This document shows positions 50,875 to 61,200 of a stretch of 64,000 nt of DNA, piece by piece (within the stretch, counting starts at the first letter, position 1; every line of letters begins with the position of its first letter). Source of the stretch: Pseudomonas sp. GOM6 (GTDB taxonomy: Bacteria; Pseudomonadota; Gammaproteobacteria; Pseudomonadales; Pseudomonadaceae); contig NZ_JARPUS010000017.1 of assembly GCF_029537485.1 (NCBI RefSeq), positions 16,434-80,433 of the forward strand, in the 5' to 3' direction. Under the pieces are notes generated by a model. That model was not told the DNA's origin, made no database searches, and saw nothing but the letters and a program-made list of their open reading frames with translations. The position numbers and the translations under genes were made by a program.

Positions 50875-53004
50875 ATGCCCCGTCGCTCGACCACCTTCCG
50901 CCTGCTCCGCGCTCTGCTGCTGTTTATCGCCCTCATCCTCATCGCCCTGCTCGCCGCCAGCCTCTGGCAGCAACGCGAGCGCGTCGACACGGCCGAGCTG
51001 TTCGAACGGGCCAAGGCCTATGACGCGCGCATCGTGCGCGACAGCTGGGGCGTGCCGCATATCTTCGGCGCGCGCGACAGCGACGTGGCCTTCGGCTTCG
51101 GCTATGCCCATGCCGAGGACGACTACGCCACCATCCAGGACGTCACCATGGCCGTGCGCGGCCGCCTGGCCATGAGCAAGGGCAGCTCGGCGGCGCCGGG
51201 CGATTACGTGGTCAACCTGCTGAACATCTGGCCCACCGTGCGCGCCCGCTACGAGCGCGACCTGCCCGCCGATGTACGCGCCGTCATGCAGGCCTATGCC
51301 GACGGCGTGAACCTGTATGCCGCGCAGCACCCGGACAAGGTCGTGGCTTCGGCGCTGCCGATGACCGGCGAGGACGTGGCGGCCGGCTTTCTGTTCAAGA
51401 TGCCGTTCTTCTATGGCCTGGATAAGACCCTCAAGCAGGTCTTCGAGGGCAAGACCGAGCTGGTCAAGACGCCTACCGGCTCGAACGGCGTGGCGGTGGC
51501 GCCGAGCCGCTCCAGCGATGGTGTCACCCGCCTGCTGGTCAACTCGCACCAGCCCTACACCGGCCCGGTGGCCTGGTATGAGGCGGTGCTGCAGAGCAAC
51601 GAGGGCTGGCATGTGGCCGGCGGCTTTTTCCCCGGCTCGCCCTTCCTGCTGCACGGTCACAACCAACACCTGGGCTGGGCCAACACGGTCAACGCCCCGG
51701 ACCTGGCCGACGTCTATCAACTGACCATCAACCCCGACAACCCCGATCAATACCGTCTGGACGGCCAGTGGCGCGACCTGCAGCAAGCCACTGCCTGGCT
51801 ATGGGTGAAACTGTGGGGGCCGCTGCTGGTGCCGGTGCCGAAAACCGTCTGGCGCTCCGAGCACGGGCCGGTGCTGCGCACCGAACAGGGCGACTTCGCC
51901 CTGCGCTACGCCGGCATGGATGAAATCCGTGGCGGCCTGCAGGTCTATCGCCTGAACAAGGCGCGCAACCTGGCCGAGTGGCAGGCCGCGATGGCGCTGC
52001 AGGCGGTGCCCGCGCTCAATTACCTCTATGCCGACCAGCGCGGCAATGTCGGCTACGTCTACAACGGCCTGTTCCCCAACCGCACAGTCGATATCGACTG
52101 GAGCGGCACCCTGCCCGGCGACCGCAGCGACCTGATCTGGCAGGGCTACCTGCCGGCCGAGCGCACGCCGCAGCTGTGGAACCCCGCCTCCGGGCTGCTG
52201 TTCAACGCCAATGCCACGCCCTTCCATGCCAGCGAGGCCGGCGATGACCTGCGCCCGCAGGACTTTCCCGCGAGCATGGGCATCCAGACCAACATGACCA
52301 ATCGCGCCCTGCGCCTGCAGGAAACTTTCGGCGCCGACCGCTCGATCAGCCGCGAGGAGTTCCGCCAGTACAAGTACGACCTGCGCTACAGCGAGCGCTC
52401 GGCGCTGGTTGCCTGCGTGCAGCAGATGCTGGCCCTGGACGCGGGGAACGATGAGGAACTGCGCGCGGCGCAGGCGCAGCTCAAGCAGTGGGATTACAAC
52501 AGCGAGCGGGCCAATCGCGGCGCCGCCCTGGCCCTGCTCGCCACCACCCCGGTGATTCGCGCCCAGGAAGCCAAGCTGCCGGAGCCCGACCTGCGCGAGT
52601 CCCTGCTCGCCGCCGCCAGGACCCTCAAGCAGCACTTCGGCCGCCTCGATCCCGAGTGGGCCGAGGTCAACCGCATCGTGCGTGGGGAAACCAACCTGGC
52701 GCTGGACGGCTCGTGGGACAGCCTGCGCTCGGTGTGGGGCGAGGCGCAGGAGGATGGCACGCTCAAGGCCGTGGCCGGCGACACCTACATCCTGTTCGTC
52801 GAATGGGACCAAAACGGCAAGCTCAGCAGCGACAGCATCCACCAGTTCGGCAGCGCCACCCTCGACAGCCAGTCGCCGCACTATGCCGACCAGGTGCCGG
52901 AGTTCGTGGAGATGAAGACCAAGCCGGTGTGGTTCACCGAGGAGCAGCTGGCCGGGCATATCCAGCGCGAGTATCGGCCGGCAGCCTCGGTGCAAGCGCA
53001 GTAA
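50875..53004 (+). CDS. Penicillin acylase-family Ntn hydrolase (possible acyl-homoserine lactone acylase)
   Basis: A 709-residue precursor from MPRRSTTFRLL with one N-terminal membrane segment or signal anchor (about residues 10-30). The self-cleavage site and nucleophile is Ser203 in TGSNGVAVAP, followed by NSHQPYTGPVAWYE and LHGHNQHLGWANTVNAPD, the substrate-pocket region of the PvdQ/aculeacin acylase branch. The alpha part, spacer and beta part have usual proportions. It likely acts in the periplasm on an N-acyl amide; the exact substrate cannot be read. Confidence 0.86.
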   Translation: MPRRSTTFRLLRALLLFIALILIALLAASLWQQRERVDTAELFERAKAYDARIVRDSWGVPHIFGARDSDVAFGFGYAHAEDDYATIQDVTMAVRGRLAMSKGSSAAPGDYVVNLLNIWPTVRARYERDLPADVRAVMQAYADGVNLYAAQHPDKVVASALPMTGEDVAAGFLFKMPFFYGLDKTLKQVFEGKTELVKTPTGSNGVAVAPSRSSDGVTRLLVNSHQPYTGPVAWYEAVLQSNEGWHVAGGFFPGSPFLLHGHNQHLGWANTVNAPDLADVYQLTINPDNPDQYRLDGQWRDLQQATAWLWVKLWGPLLVPVPKTVWRSEHGPVLRTEQGDFALRYAGMDEIRGGLQVYRLNKARNLAEWQAAMALQAVPALNYLYADQRGNVGYVYNGLFPNRTVDIDWSGTLPGDRSDLIWQGYLPAERTPQLWNPASGLLFNANATPFHASEAGDDLRPQDFPASMGIQTNMTNRALRLQETFGADRSISREEFRQYKYDLRYSERSALVACVQQMLALDAGNDEELRAAQAQLKQWDYNSERANRGAALALLATTPVIRAQEAKLPEPDLRESLLAAARTLKQHFGRLDPEWAEVNRIVRGETNLALDGSWDSLRSVWGEAQEDGTLKAVAGDTYILFVEWDQNGKLSSDSIHQFGSATLDSQSPHYADQVPEFVEMKTKPVWFTEEQLAGHIQREYRPAASVQAQ

Positions 53005-53071
53005 GCAAGCTGTCTATTCAGGTTGGAAACTCACTGCGTGCGTTTCCAACCCATACAGTTGCAGACCGCTC

Positions 53072-55276
53072 CTAGCTGGAAAGCCCTGCGGCTCTAGCTC
53101 GCGCCGCGTGCAGCTTCTTGTAGCTGTCGATCAGCCGCAGATGCTTGTCCAGGCCCTCCAGCTGCAGGCTGGTCGGGGTCAGACCGTAGAAGCGCATGCT
53201 GCCGTTGACCGAGCCGATGGCCGCGTCCATCCGCTCGTTGCCGAACATGCGGCGGAAGTTGGCCTCGTAGTCGGCCAGTTCCAGGTCGTCGTCCAGCTGC
53301 ACTTCCAGCACCACGTTGAGCGCCTGGTAGAACAGGCCACGCTCGACGGTGTTGTCGTTGTACTGCAGGAAGGCTTCGGTCAGCGCCTTGGCCTCGTCGT
53401 ACTTCTTCAGCGCCAGATAGATCAGCAGCTTCAGTTCGAGGATGGTCAGCTGGCCCCACACGGTGTTGTCGTCGAACTCGATGCCGATCAGCGTGGTGAT
53501 GTCGGTGTAGTCGTCGACCTCGCAGTTCTCCAGGCTCTTGAGCAGGCTCTTCAGACGCAGGTCGCTCAGGCTGTGCAGGTTGAGGATGTCGGAGCGGAAG
53601 ATCAGCGCCTTGTTGGTGTTGTCCCAGATCAGGTCCTCGACCGGGTAGATCTCCGAATAGCCCGGCACCAGGATGCGGCAGGCGTTGGCGCCGAGGTCGT
53701 CGTACACCGCCATGTACACCTCCTTGCCCATGTCCTCGAGAATGCCGAACAGGGTCGCGGCTTCCCGGGCGTTGGACTCTTCGCCGTGACCGGAGAAGTC
53801 CCACTCGACGAACTCATAGTCGGCCTTGGCGCTGAAGAAGCGCCAGGACACCACGCCGCTGGAGTCGATGAAGTGCTCGACGAAGTTGTTCGGCTCGGTC
53901 AGCGCGTTGCTCTCGAAAGTCGGTTGCGGCAGGTCGTTGAGGCCCTCGAAGCTGCGCCCCTGCAGCAGTTCGGTGAGGCTGCGCTCCAGCGCCACCTCAA
54001 AGCTCGGGTGCGCACCGAACGAGGCGAACACGCCGCCGGTGCGCGGGTTCATCAGGGTCACGCACATCACTGGGAATTCGCCGCCCAGGGACGCATCCTT
54101 GACCAGCACCGGGAAGCCTTGTTCCTCCAGGCCCTTGATGCCGGCAACGATGCCCGGGTACTTGGCCAGCACCTCCTGCGGCACGTCCGGCAGGGCCAGT
54201 TCGTTCTCCAGGATTTCGCGCTTGACCGCGCGCTCGAAGATTTCCGACAGGCACTGCACCTGCGCCTCGGCCAGGGTGTTGCCGGCACTCATGCCGTTGG
54301 ACAGGTACAGGTTCTCGATCAGGTTGGACGGGAAATACACCGTCTCACCATCGGACTGGCGCACAAAGGGCAGCGAGCAGATGCCGCGCGCCTTGTTGCC
54401 CGAGTTGGTGTCGTACAGGTGCGAGCCGCGCAGCTCGCCGTCCGGGTTGTAGATGGCCAGGCAGTAGTCGTCGAGGATTTCCTCGGGCAGCGCATCGCGC
54501 GGGCCGGGCTTGAACCACTGCTCGTTCGGGTAGTGAACGAACGGAGCATTGGCGATCTCCTCGCCCCAGAACTGGTCGTTGTAAAAGAAATTGCAGTTCA
54601 GCCGCTCGATGAACTCACCCAGCGCAGAGGCCAGCGCGCTCTCCTTGGTCGCGCCCTTGCCGTTGGTGAAGCACAGCGGCGACTGCGCGTCGCGGATATG
54701 CAGCGACCAGACGTTGGGCACGATGTTGCGCCAGGAGGCGATCTCGATCTTCATCCCCAGCTCAGCAAGGATGCCGGACATGTTGGCGATGGTCTGTTCC
54801 AGCGGCAGGTCCTTGCCGAGGATGCGCGTGCCCTCGCCCTCGGTCAGCGCCGGGATCAGCAGGGCCTGGGCGTCGGCGTCCAGGTTGGCCACCTCCTCGA
54901 TGACGAAATCGGGGCCGGTCTGCACCACCTTCTTCACGGTGCAGCGGTCGATGGAGCGCAGGATGCCCTGACGGTCCTTGTCGGAGATGTCCGCCGGCAG
55001 TTCGACCTGGATCTTGAAGATCTGCTTGTAGCGGTCTTCCGGGTCGACGATGTTGTTCTGCGACAGACGGATGTTGTCGGTGGGGATGTTGCGCGTCTGG
55101 CAGTACAGCTTGACGAAGTAGGCCGCGCACAGCGCCGAGGACGCCAGAAAATAGTCAAACGGCCCCGGTGCCGAGCCATCGCCCTTGTAGCGGATGGGCT
55201 GATCGGCAATCACCGTGAAGTCATCGAATTTGGCTTCGAGACGCAGGTTGTCGAGAAAGTTGACCTTGATTTCCAT
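53072..55276 (-). CDS. ycaO: OsmC-YcaO fusion protein
   Basis: A 734-residue fusion starting MEIKVNFLDNLRLEAKFDDF. Residues 1-140 form an OsmC domain with two redox Cys (Cys50 in SSALCAAYFV and one in IDRCTVKKVV). The rest is a YcaO domain with its ATP-site Glu residues in SALGEFIERLNC, TLAEAQVQCLSEIFERAVK and later helices, plus a tetratricopeptide-like C-terminus. The Pro-rich tail found in azoline-forming YcaO proteins is absent. E. coli YcaO is linked to methylthiolation of ribosomal protein S12 by RimO; no peptide-precursor gene is nearby, so this role is more likely than natural-product synthesis. Confidence 0.9.
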   Translation of the reverse strand: MEIKVNFLDNLRLEAKFDDFTVIADQPIRYKGDGSAPGPFDYFLASSALCAAYFVKLYCQTRNIPTDNIRLSQNNIVDPEDRYKQIFKIQVELPADISDKDRQGILRSIDRCTVKKVVQTGPDFVIEEVANLDADAQALLIPALTEGEGTRILGKDLPLEQTIANMSGILAELGMKIEIASWRNIVPNVWSLHIRDAQSPLCFTNGKGATKESALASALGEFIERLNCNFFYNDQFWGEEIANAPFVHYPNEQWFKPGPRDALPEEILDDYCLAIYNPDGELRGSHLYDTNSGNKARGICSLPFVRQSDGETVYFPSNLIENLYLSNGMSAGNTLAEAQVQCLSEIFERAVKREILENELALPDVPQEVLAKYPGIVAGIKGLEEQGFPVLVKDASLGGEFPVMCVTLMNPRTGGVFASFGAHPSFEVALERSLTELLQGRSFEGLNDLPQPTFESNALTEPNNFVEHFIDSSGVVSWRFFSAKADYEFVEWDFSGHGEESNAREAATLFGILEDMGKEVYMAVYDDLGANACRILVPGYSEIYPVEDLIWDNTNKALIFRSDILNLHSLSDLRLKSLLKSLENCEVDDYTDITTLIGIEFDDNTVWGQLTILELKLLIYLALKKYDEAKALTEAFLQYNDNTVERGLFYQALNVVLEVQLDDDLELADYEANFRRMFGNERMDAAIGSVNGSMRFYGLTPTSLQLEGLDKHLRLIDSYKKLHAARARAAGLSS

Positions 55277-55383
55277 GGGGGTACCGGGCACGGGTAAGAC
55301 GAAAGGTCGCCATTATCCGGCTTTTCGCCGGGAAGTCTCGCCCGGCCGACGCGCAGGCTCCTGCACAGCGCCTAATAACAAAT

Positions 55384-55409
55384 GAAAAGAGGCCATATGG
55401 CCTCTTTTC
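55384..55409 (-). terminator. Terminator between the NSS transporter and ycaO genes
   Basis: A perfect 26-base palindrome, GAAAAGAGGCCAT followed by its complement. The stem ends in TTTTC on either strand. It separates the transporter gene from the downstream ycaO gene. Confidence 0.8.
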
Positions 55410-55455
55410 GCATCACGCTGCCGCTGGCGTTTTGCCCCGAACGGCGCCTGCGACA

Positions 55456-56916
55456 CTAGTCTCGCAGCAGTTCCTGCCGCACTCGTGGTGCCAGCAACTC
55501 GCCGGCAACCGCCAAAGCACCAATCACCCCAGCGATCCAGTACCAGCGGGCAACCGGGTCGAAGCCCAGCCAGCCCAGCGCGTGCAGGAACACGATGCCG
55601 ATCAGCACCGGGCTGACGTAACGCACCATGAACAGCCACAGCGCGTAGCCCAGCGGCGGCAGGTTCAGCTCGTCGCGCATCACCTCGCTGCGCAGGCAGT
55701 AGCCGGCGAGGATCACCATGCCGATGCCGCCCAGCGGCATCATCCAGCGCGAAGTCAGGTAGTCCAGCCAGTCGAACAGGTTCTTGCCGCCCGGCGTCCA
55801 GCCCGCCATAACGTTGAACGACAGCATGGCCAGCAGGCTGATCAGCAGCAGCACCACGCCAGCGCCGGTGGCGGCCTTGGCTCGGCTGATGCCGTGTTTC
55901 TCGTTGAGGTAGGCGACGGTGGCCTCGACCAGGGAAATCGCCGAGGTCAGCGCGGCGATGGACACCATGGCGAAGAACAGCACGCCGAAGAAGGTGCCGA
56001 ACGGCATCTGCTGGAACGCCAGCGGCAGGCTCATGAAGATCAGCCCCGGTCCTGCGCTCGGGCTCAGGCCGTTGGCGAAGATGATCGGGAAGATCGCCAG
56101 GCCGGCCAGCAGGGCCACGCAGGTGTCGGCGATGGCGACGACAAAGGTGGTGCGCGCCACCGACTGGCCATCCGGCAGGTAGGAGCCGTAGATGAGGATG
56201 GCGCCGGAGGCCAGGCTGAGGGTGAAGAAGGCATGGCCCAGGGCGGCCAGCAGCGCTTCGCCGGTGATCTTCGAGGCATCGAAGGTGAACAGGAAATCCA
56301 CCCCGGCGCTGAAACTGCCGCTGCTGTAGGCATAGCCAACCAGGATCAGCAGCATCACCGCCAGGCCCGGCATCATCCAGCTCACCGAGCGCTCGATACC
56401 CTTCTGCACGCCCTTGGCCACGATGAACAGGGTCAGCAGCGCTACCAGCAGGCTCCAGCCGCCGAGCTGCCAGGGGTTGGCATTGTGCGCCTCGAACACG
56501 CCACCGAGCGCCTCGACACTGGTGGCGGCGAGCGAGCCATCAAGCATCTTCCACGTATAGGCGAAGGCCCAGCTGGCCGCGACCACGTAGAAACACAGGA
56601 TCATGAAGCCGGCGACCATGGCCATCAGCCCCACGCCACGCCACAGCGGGTGCGCCCCGCCCTCGCGCGCGACCCGCGCTACCGCGTCCAGCGGGCTGCC
56701 GCGGCCACGGCGACCGAGGGCGATCTCGGTCATCATCACCGGAATGCCGATGGCCAGGATGCACGCCAGGTACATCAGGACGAAGGCGCCGCCGCCGTAT
56801 TCGCCGGTGATGTAGGGAAACTTCCAGATGTTGCCCAGGCCCACGGCCGAGCCGGTGGCAGCGAGGATGAAGCCCCAGCGCGAGAGCCAGAGGTTCTTCG
56901 GTTTTTCACGGGTCAT
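55456..56916 (-). CDS. Sodium-dependent amino acid transporter, NSS/SNF family
   Basis: A 486-residue inner-membrane symporter of the LeuT fold with about 11-12 hydrophobic segments. The helix 1 motif GSAVGLGNIWKFPYITG, which binds sodium and substrate, is intact, and helix 6 has HAFFTLSLASGAILIYGSY. It lies 71 bases after leucine dehydrogenase on the same strand, which suggests a hydrophobic or branched-chain amino acid as substrate. Confidence 0.92.
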   Translation of the reverse strand: MTREKPKNLWLSRWGFILAATGSAVGLGNIWKFPYITGEYGGGAFVLMYLACILAIGIPVMMTEIALGRRGRGSPLDAVARVAREGGAHPLWRGVGLMAMVAGFMILCFYVVAASWAFAYTWKMLDGSLAATSVEALGGVFEAHNANPWQLGGWSLLVALLTLFIVAKGVQKGIERSVSWMMPGLAVMLLILVGYAYSSGSFSAGVDFLFTFDASKITGEALLAALGHAFFTLSLASGAILIYGSYLPDGQSVARTTFVVAIADTCVALLAGLAIFPIIFANGLSPSAGPGLIFMSLPLAFQQMPFGTFFGVLFFAMVSIAALTSAISLVEATVAYLNEKHGISRAKAATGAGVVLLLISLLAMLSFNVMAGWTPGGKNLFDWLDYLTSRWMMPLGGIGMVILAGYCLRSEVMRDELNLPPLGYALWLFMVRYVSPVLIGIVFLHALGWLGFDPVARWYWIAGVIGALAVAGELLAPRVRQELLRD

Positions 56917-56987
56917 GCGTCACCTGCTTGTTGTTGTGTGTGACGGAAGGAATGCGCCGCCGCACGCCGGCGGCGCGGTGGATCGGG

Positions 56988-58043
56988 TCAGCCGCGGCCG
57001 AGGATCTCGCGGGCCATGCGATCGGCAACCGCCGTGGTGGTCGCGCCTTCGGCTGCGGCCCGGCGGAAGATCTCGTCGAGGGTCGTTTCGATGCCTTCGA
57101 TGTGCGCCTTGAGCTGCTCGGTGCTGCCGCCAGTGCGCTCGTAGCACACGTCGATGATGCCGCCGGCGTTGATCGCGTAGTCCGGCGCGTACAGGCAGTC
57201 GCGGCGACGCAACTGCTCGGCCAGTTCCGGGCTGGCCAGCTGGTTGTTGGCGGCGCCGGCGATGATCGGTGCGCGCAGCGCTTCCAGGGTCTGCGGGTTG
57301 ACGATGGCGCCCAGGGCGCATGGAGCGAACACGTCGACATCGAGGCCGAAGATGTCGTGCTGGCTGACCGCCTGGGCGCCCAGCTCCTCGACCGCGCGGC
57401 GCTGGTTGGCCTCGAAGATGTCGGTCACCCACAACTCGGCGCCGGCGTCCTTGAGGTGTTTGGCCAGGCCGAAACCGACCTGGCCGACGCCCTGGATCGC
57501 CACCTTCAGACCGCTCAGATCGTCACGACCGAGACGATGACGGACCGCCGCGCGAATGCCGACGAACACCCCGTAGGCGGTGGACGGCGACGGGTCGCCG
57601 TCGCGGGTGCCGCCGCCGAAGGCCTCGCGCTGGCCGGCGCCGGCCACGTGGCGGGTGCGCTGGGCCATGATCTGCATCTCGGCCACGCCGGTGCCGGAGT
57701 CGGCGGCGGTGATGTAGCGGCCGCCGAGCTTGTCGACGAAATCGCCCATGGCCTGGAACAGCGCCTCGCTCTTGCCGTTGCGCGGATCGCCGATGATCAC
57801 CGCCTTGCCGCCGCCCAGCGGCAGGCGCGCCAGGGCCGATTTGTAGGTCATGCCACGCGACAGGCGCAGCACGTCGCGCAGCGCTTCCTCGTCCGAGGCG
57901 TAGTTCCACATGCGGCAGCCGCCGAGGGCCGGGCCCAGGGTGGTGTCGTGCACGGCGATGATGGCCTTGAGGCCGCTGGCCTGGTCGTGGCCGAAGACCA
58001 CCTGTTCGTGATGGTCGAAGTCGATATGGGTGAAGACGGACAT
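56988..58043 (-). CDS. ldh: Leucine dehydrogenase (Glu/Leu/Phe/Val dehydrogenase family)
   Basis: A 351-residue NAD-dependent oxidative deaminase of branched-chain amino acids. It has the catalytic segment MTYKSALARLPLGGGKAVI with the Lys residues, an Asp-containing TAADSGTGVAEM stretch and the Rossmann motif VAIQGVGQVGFGLAKHL. The length matches bacterial leucine rather than glutamate dehydrogenases. It is followed by an NSS transporter gene, forming an uptake-and-deamination pair. Confidence 0.93.
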   Translation of the reverse strand: MSVFTHIDFDHHEQVVFGHDQASGLKAIIAVHDTTLGPALGGCRMWNYASDEEALRDVLRLSRGMTYKSALARLPLGGGKAVIIGDPRNGKSEALFQAMGDFVDKLGGRYITAADSGTGVAEMQIMAQRTRHVAGAGQREAFGGGTRDGDPSPSTAYGVFVGIRAAVRHRLGRDDLSGLKVAIQGVGQVGFGLAKHLKDAGAELWVTDIFEANQRRAVEELGAQAVSQHDIFGLDVDVFAPCALGAIVNPQTLEALRAPIIAGAANNQLASPELAEQLRRRDCLYAPDYAINAGGIIDVCYERTGGSTEQLKAHIEGIETTLDEIFRRAAAEGATTTAVADRMAREILGRG

Positions 58044-58091
58044 GCTGTTTCCTCAAATCTGGGCACGCCAAACGGCTGCCCTCAATGGTCC

Positions 58092-58169
58092 TGTGGGAGC
58101 GGCTTTAGCCGCGATGCTCTTGCGTTGTTCAGACGCGGCTGAAGCGGATTGCCGCCCACCGCTCCCACA
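58092..58169. repeat. Pseudomonas REP pair
   Basis: TGTGGGAGCGG at 58092 and its exact inverse CCGCTCCCACA at 58159 bracket inner complementary blocks (GGCTTTAGCCGCG and CGCGGCTGAAGCGG). This is the familiar Pseudomonas REP with a GGGAGCGGC core, in an inverted pair, between ldh and the oxidoreductase gene. Confidence 0.85.
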
Positions 58170-58259
58170 AAGCACTTCGAAGGCATTCGTGGGCTTGGGG
58201 ATGTAAAAGGCCGCCCTCTCCCCTCAGGGGAAAGGCAGAGGACGGCAAGGGGTGACGCG

Positions 58260-61200
58260 TTAGGCGGCCGGCTCAAACAGCTGTACCGCGGCGATCTCGC
58301 TGACCAGCAGACGGGCCTTGAGCTGCTTGGTCTGCTCGCGTACCTGGGCCACGGCATGCTCCTTGACGTGGCCGTAGCCGCGGATCTGCTCCGGTAGCTC
58401 AGCCAGGGCCACGGCAGTGCGCAGGTTGTCCGGGCGCAGCTCCTTGAGCAGCAGCTCGACCAGCTCTTCGTACTCCTCGATCAGCTCGCGCTCGACCTTG
58501 CGCTCGGCGCTGTGGCCGAACGGGTCGAAAACGCTGCCACGCAGAAACTTGAAGCGCGCCAGCATGCCGAAGGCCTTGAGCACCCACGGGCCGAACTCGC
58601 GCTTGATCGGCGCGCCGGTGCGCGCATCGGGCTTGGCCAGCCAGCTCGGCGCCAGGTGGAAGTGCAGGCGATAGTCGCCCTCGAACTGCGCCTCCAGCTG
58701 CTGGCGGAAGCTGGGGTCGCTGTACAGCCGCGCCACTTCGTACTCGTCCTTGTAGGCCAGCAGCTTGAAGTAATAGCGCGCCACCGCACGGCTCAGCGCC
58801 TGGTCGGCACTGCTGTCGGCCTGGCGCACGCGCTCCACCAGTTGCAGATAGCGTTGCGCGTAGTCGGCATCCTGGTAGGCGGTCAGGCGCTGCATGCGGT
58901 CGGCAACAATTTCCTCGAAGGTTTCGCAGCGCGGCGCCTCAGGGTTCTTCGGCTTCGTCAGTTGCTCTACGGCGGTCAGGTCATGGGCGGCACGGCGGCC
59001 CCAGAGGAACGCCTGCTGGTTGAGCGGGATCGACACGCCGTTGAGCTCGATAGCCTTGTCGATGGCCTCCGCCGACACCGGCACCAAACCCTTCTGGTAC
59101 GCGTAGCCGAGCATGAACAGGTTGCTGGCGATGGTGTCGCCGAGCAGCGCAGTGGCCAGGCGGGTGGCGTCGACGAAGTGGGTCTTGCCCTCGCCCACCG
59201 CCTCCACCAGCGCCTCGCGCATGGCCGCGCCGGGCACCTGGGCGTCCGGATTGCGGGTGAACTCGGCGGTGGCCGCCTCGTGGCTGTTGACCACCGCGTG
59301 AGCGATCTTGTCGTTCAGCTTGGCCAGGGACTCCTCACCGGCCGCCACCACCAGATCACAGGCCAGCAGCAGGTCGGTCTCACCGGCGGCGATGCGCACG
59401 GCGTAGATATCGTCCTGCCTGGCGGCAATGCGGATATGGCTGATCACCGGACCGAATTTCTGCGCCAGGCCCGCCTGGTCGAGCACGGTGCAGCCCTTGC
59501 CTTCCAGGTGCGCGGCCATGCCCAGCAGCGCGCCGACGGTGGTCACACCACTGCCTCCGACACCCGGCAGGAGGATATTCCACGGCCGCTCCAGGGTTGG
59601 GTGACGCGGTTCCGGCAACGCCACGAACAGGGCCTTGGCGCCGAGCGCCTCGGGCTTGCGCAGGCCACCGCCATGCACGGTGACGAAGCTCGGGCAGAAG
59701 CCCTCGACGCAGGAGAAGTCCTTGTTGCAGGCGTTCTGATCGATCTGCCGCTTGCGCCCCAGCTCGGTTTCCAGCGGCAGCACGGACAGGCAGTTGGACT
59801 TCACGCTGCAGTCGCCACAGCCCTCGCACACCGAGGGGTTGATGAAGGCGCGCTTGGCCGGGTCGGCCAGCTTGCCGCGCTTGCGCCGGCGACGCTTCTC
59901 GGTGGCGCAGGTCTGGTCATACAGGATCACCGTGGTGCCCTTGATCTCGCGCAGCTCGCGCTGCACGGCATCCAGCTCGCGGCGGTGGTGGAAGGTGACG
60001 ATGGGCGCGAAGGTGGCGCGGGTCGGGTACTTGTCCGGCTCGTCGCTGACCAGGGCGATGCGTTTGACGCCCTCGGCATACACCTGCTGGCTGAGCTGGT
60101 CGATGCGCAGCTCGCCGTCGATCGGCTGGCCCCCGGTCATAGCCACCGCGTCGTTGTAGAGGATCTTGTAGGTGATGTTGACGCCCGAAGCCACGGCGGC
60201 GCGCAGGGCCAGGTGGCCGGAGTGGAAGTAGGTGCCGTCGCCGAGGTTCTGGAACACGTGCGGGGTGTCGGTGAACGGCGCCTGGCCGATCCAGGTAACG
60301 CCCTCACCGCCCATCTGGGTGAAGGTGTCGGTGTTGCGGTCCATCCACTGGGTCATGTAGTGGCAGCCGATGCCGCCGAGGGCGCGGCTGCCTTCCGGCA
60401 GCTGGGTGGAGCTGTTGTGCGGACAGCCGGAGCAGAAGTGCGGGGTGCGCTTGGTGTCGTGCTTAGGTGCCGCCAGCGCGGCCTCCTTGGCGGCGAGGAA
60501 GGCCAGGCGCTCCTCGATCTGCGGGCTGGTGTAGATCGGCGCCAGGCGCTTGGCGATGACCCGGGCGATCATCGCCGGGGTCAGCTCAGCCAGGTTGGGC
60601 AGCAGCGAGTTGCCCTCCTCGTCGAACTCGCCGACCACCCGCGGGCGCTTGCCGACCGGCCAGTTGTACAGCTGGCCGGTGAGCTGGTCCTCGATGATGC
60701 TGCGCTTCTCCTCGACCACCAGGATCTCGTCCAGGCCCTCGGCGAAGTTGTGCACGGACACCGGCTCCAGTGGCCAGCTCATGCCGATCTTCAGCACGCG
60801 CAGGCCGACCTGGGCACACAGTTCCTCGTCCAGGCCGAGGTCATCCAGGGCCTGGCGCACGTCCAGGTAGGACTTGCCGGTGGTGATGATGCCCAGGCGC
60901 GGGTTGGGCGAATCGAGCTTGATCTGGTCGAGGTTGTTGGCCAGCGCGAAGGCGCGGGCGGCGTAGATCTTGTACTGGTTGAGGCGCTTTTCCTGGGCCA
61001 GGGGAGGGTCCGGCCAGCGGATATGCACGCCGTCTTCCGGCAGCTGGAAGTCGGTCGGCAGCTTGACCTCGACGCGCAGTGGGTCGACGTCCACCACGGC
61101 GGAGGAATCGACGTTCTCGGCGATGGTCTTCAGCGCCACCCAGCAGCCGCTGTAGCGCGACAGTTCCCAGCCGAGGATGCCGTAATCGAGGATTTCCTGA

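Noticed and set aside
53072..55276. YcaO protein as part of a RiPP (azoline peptide) cluster
   Set aside because: No precursor peptide, dehydrogenase or export gene adjoins it, and the Pro-rich C-terminal tail of azoline-forming YcaO proteins is missing.
53108..55297. A 729-codon plus-strand open frame opposite ycaO
   Set aside because: Shadow frame; the minus strand carries clear OsmC and YcaO motifs and the plus-strand text has none.
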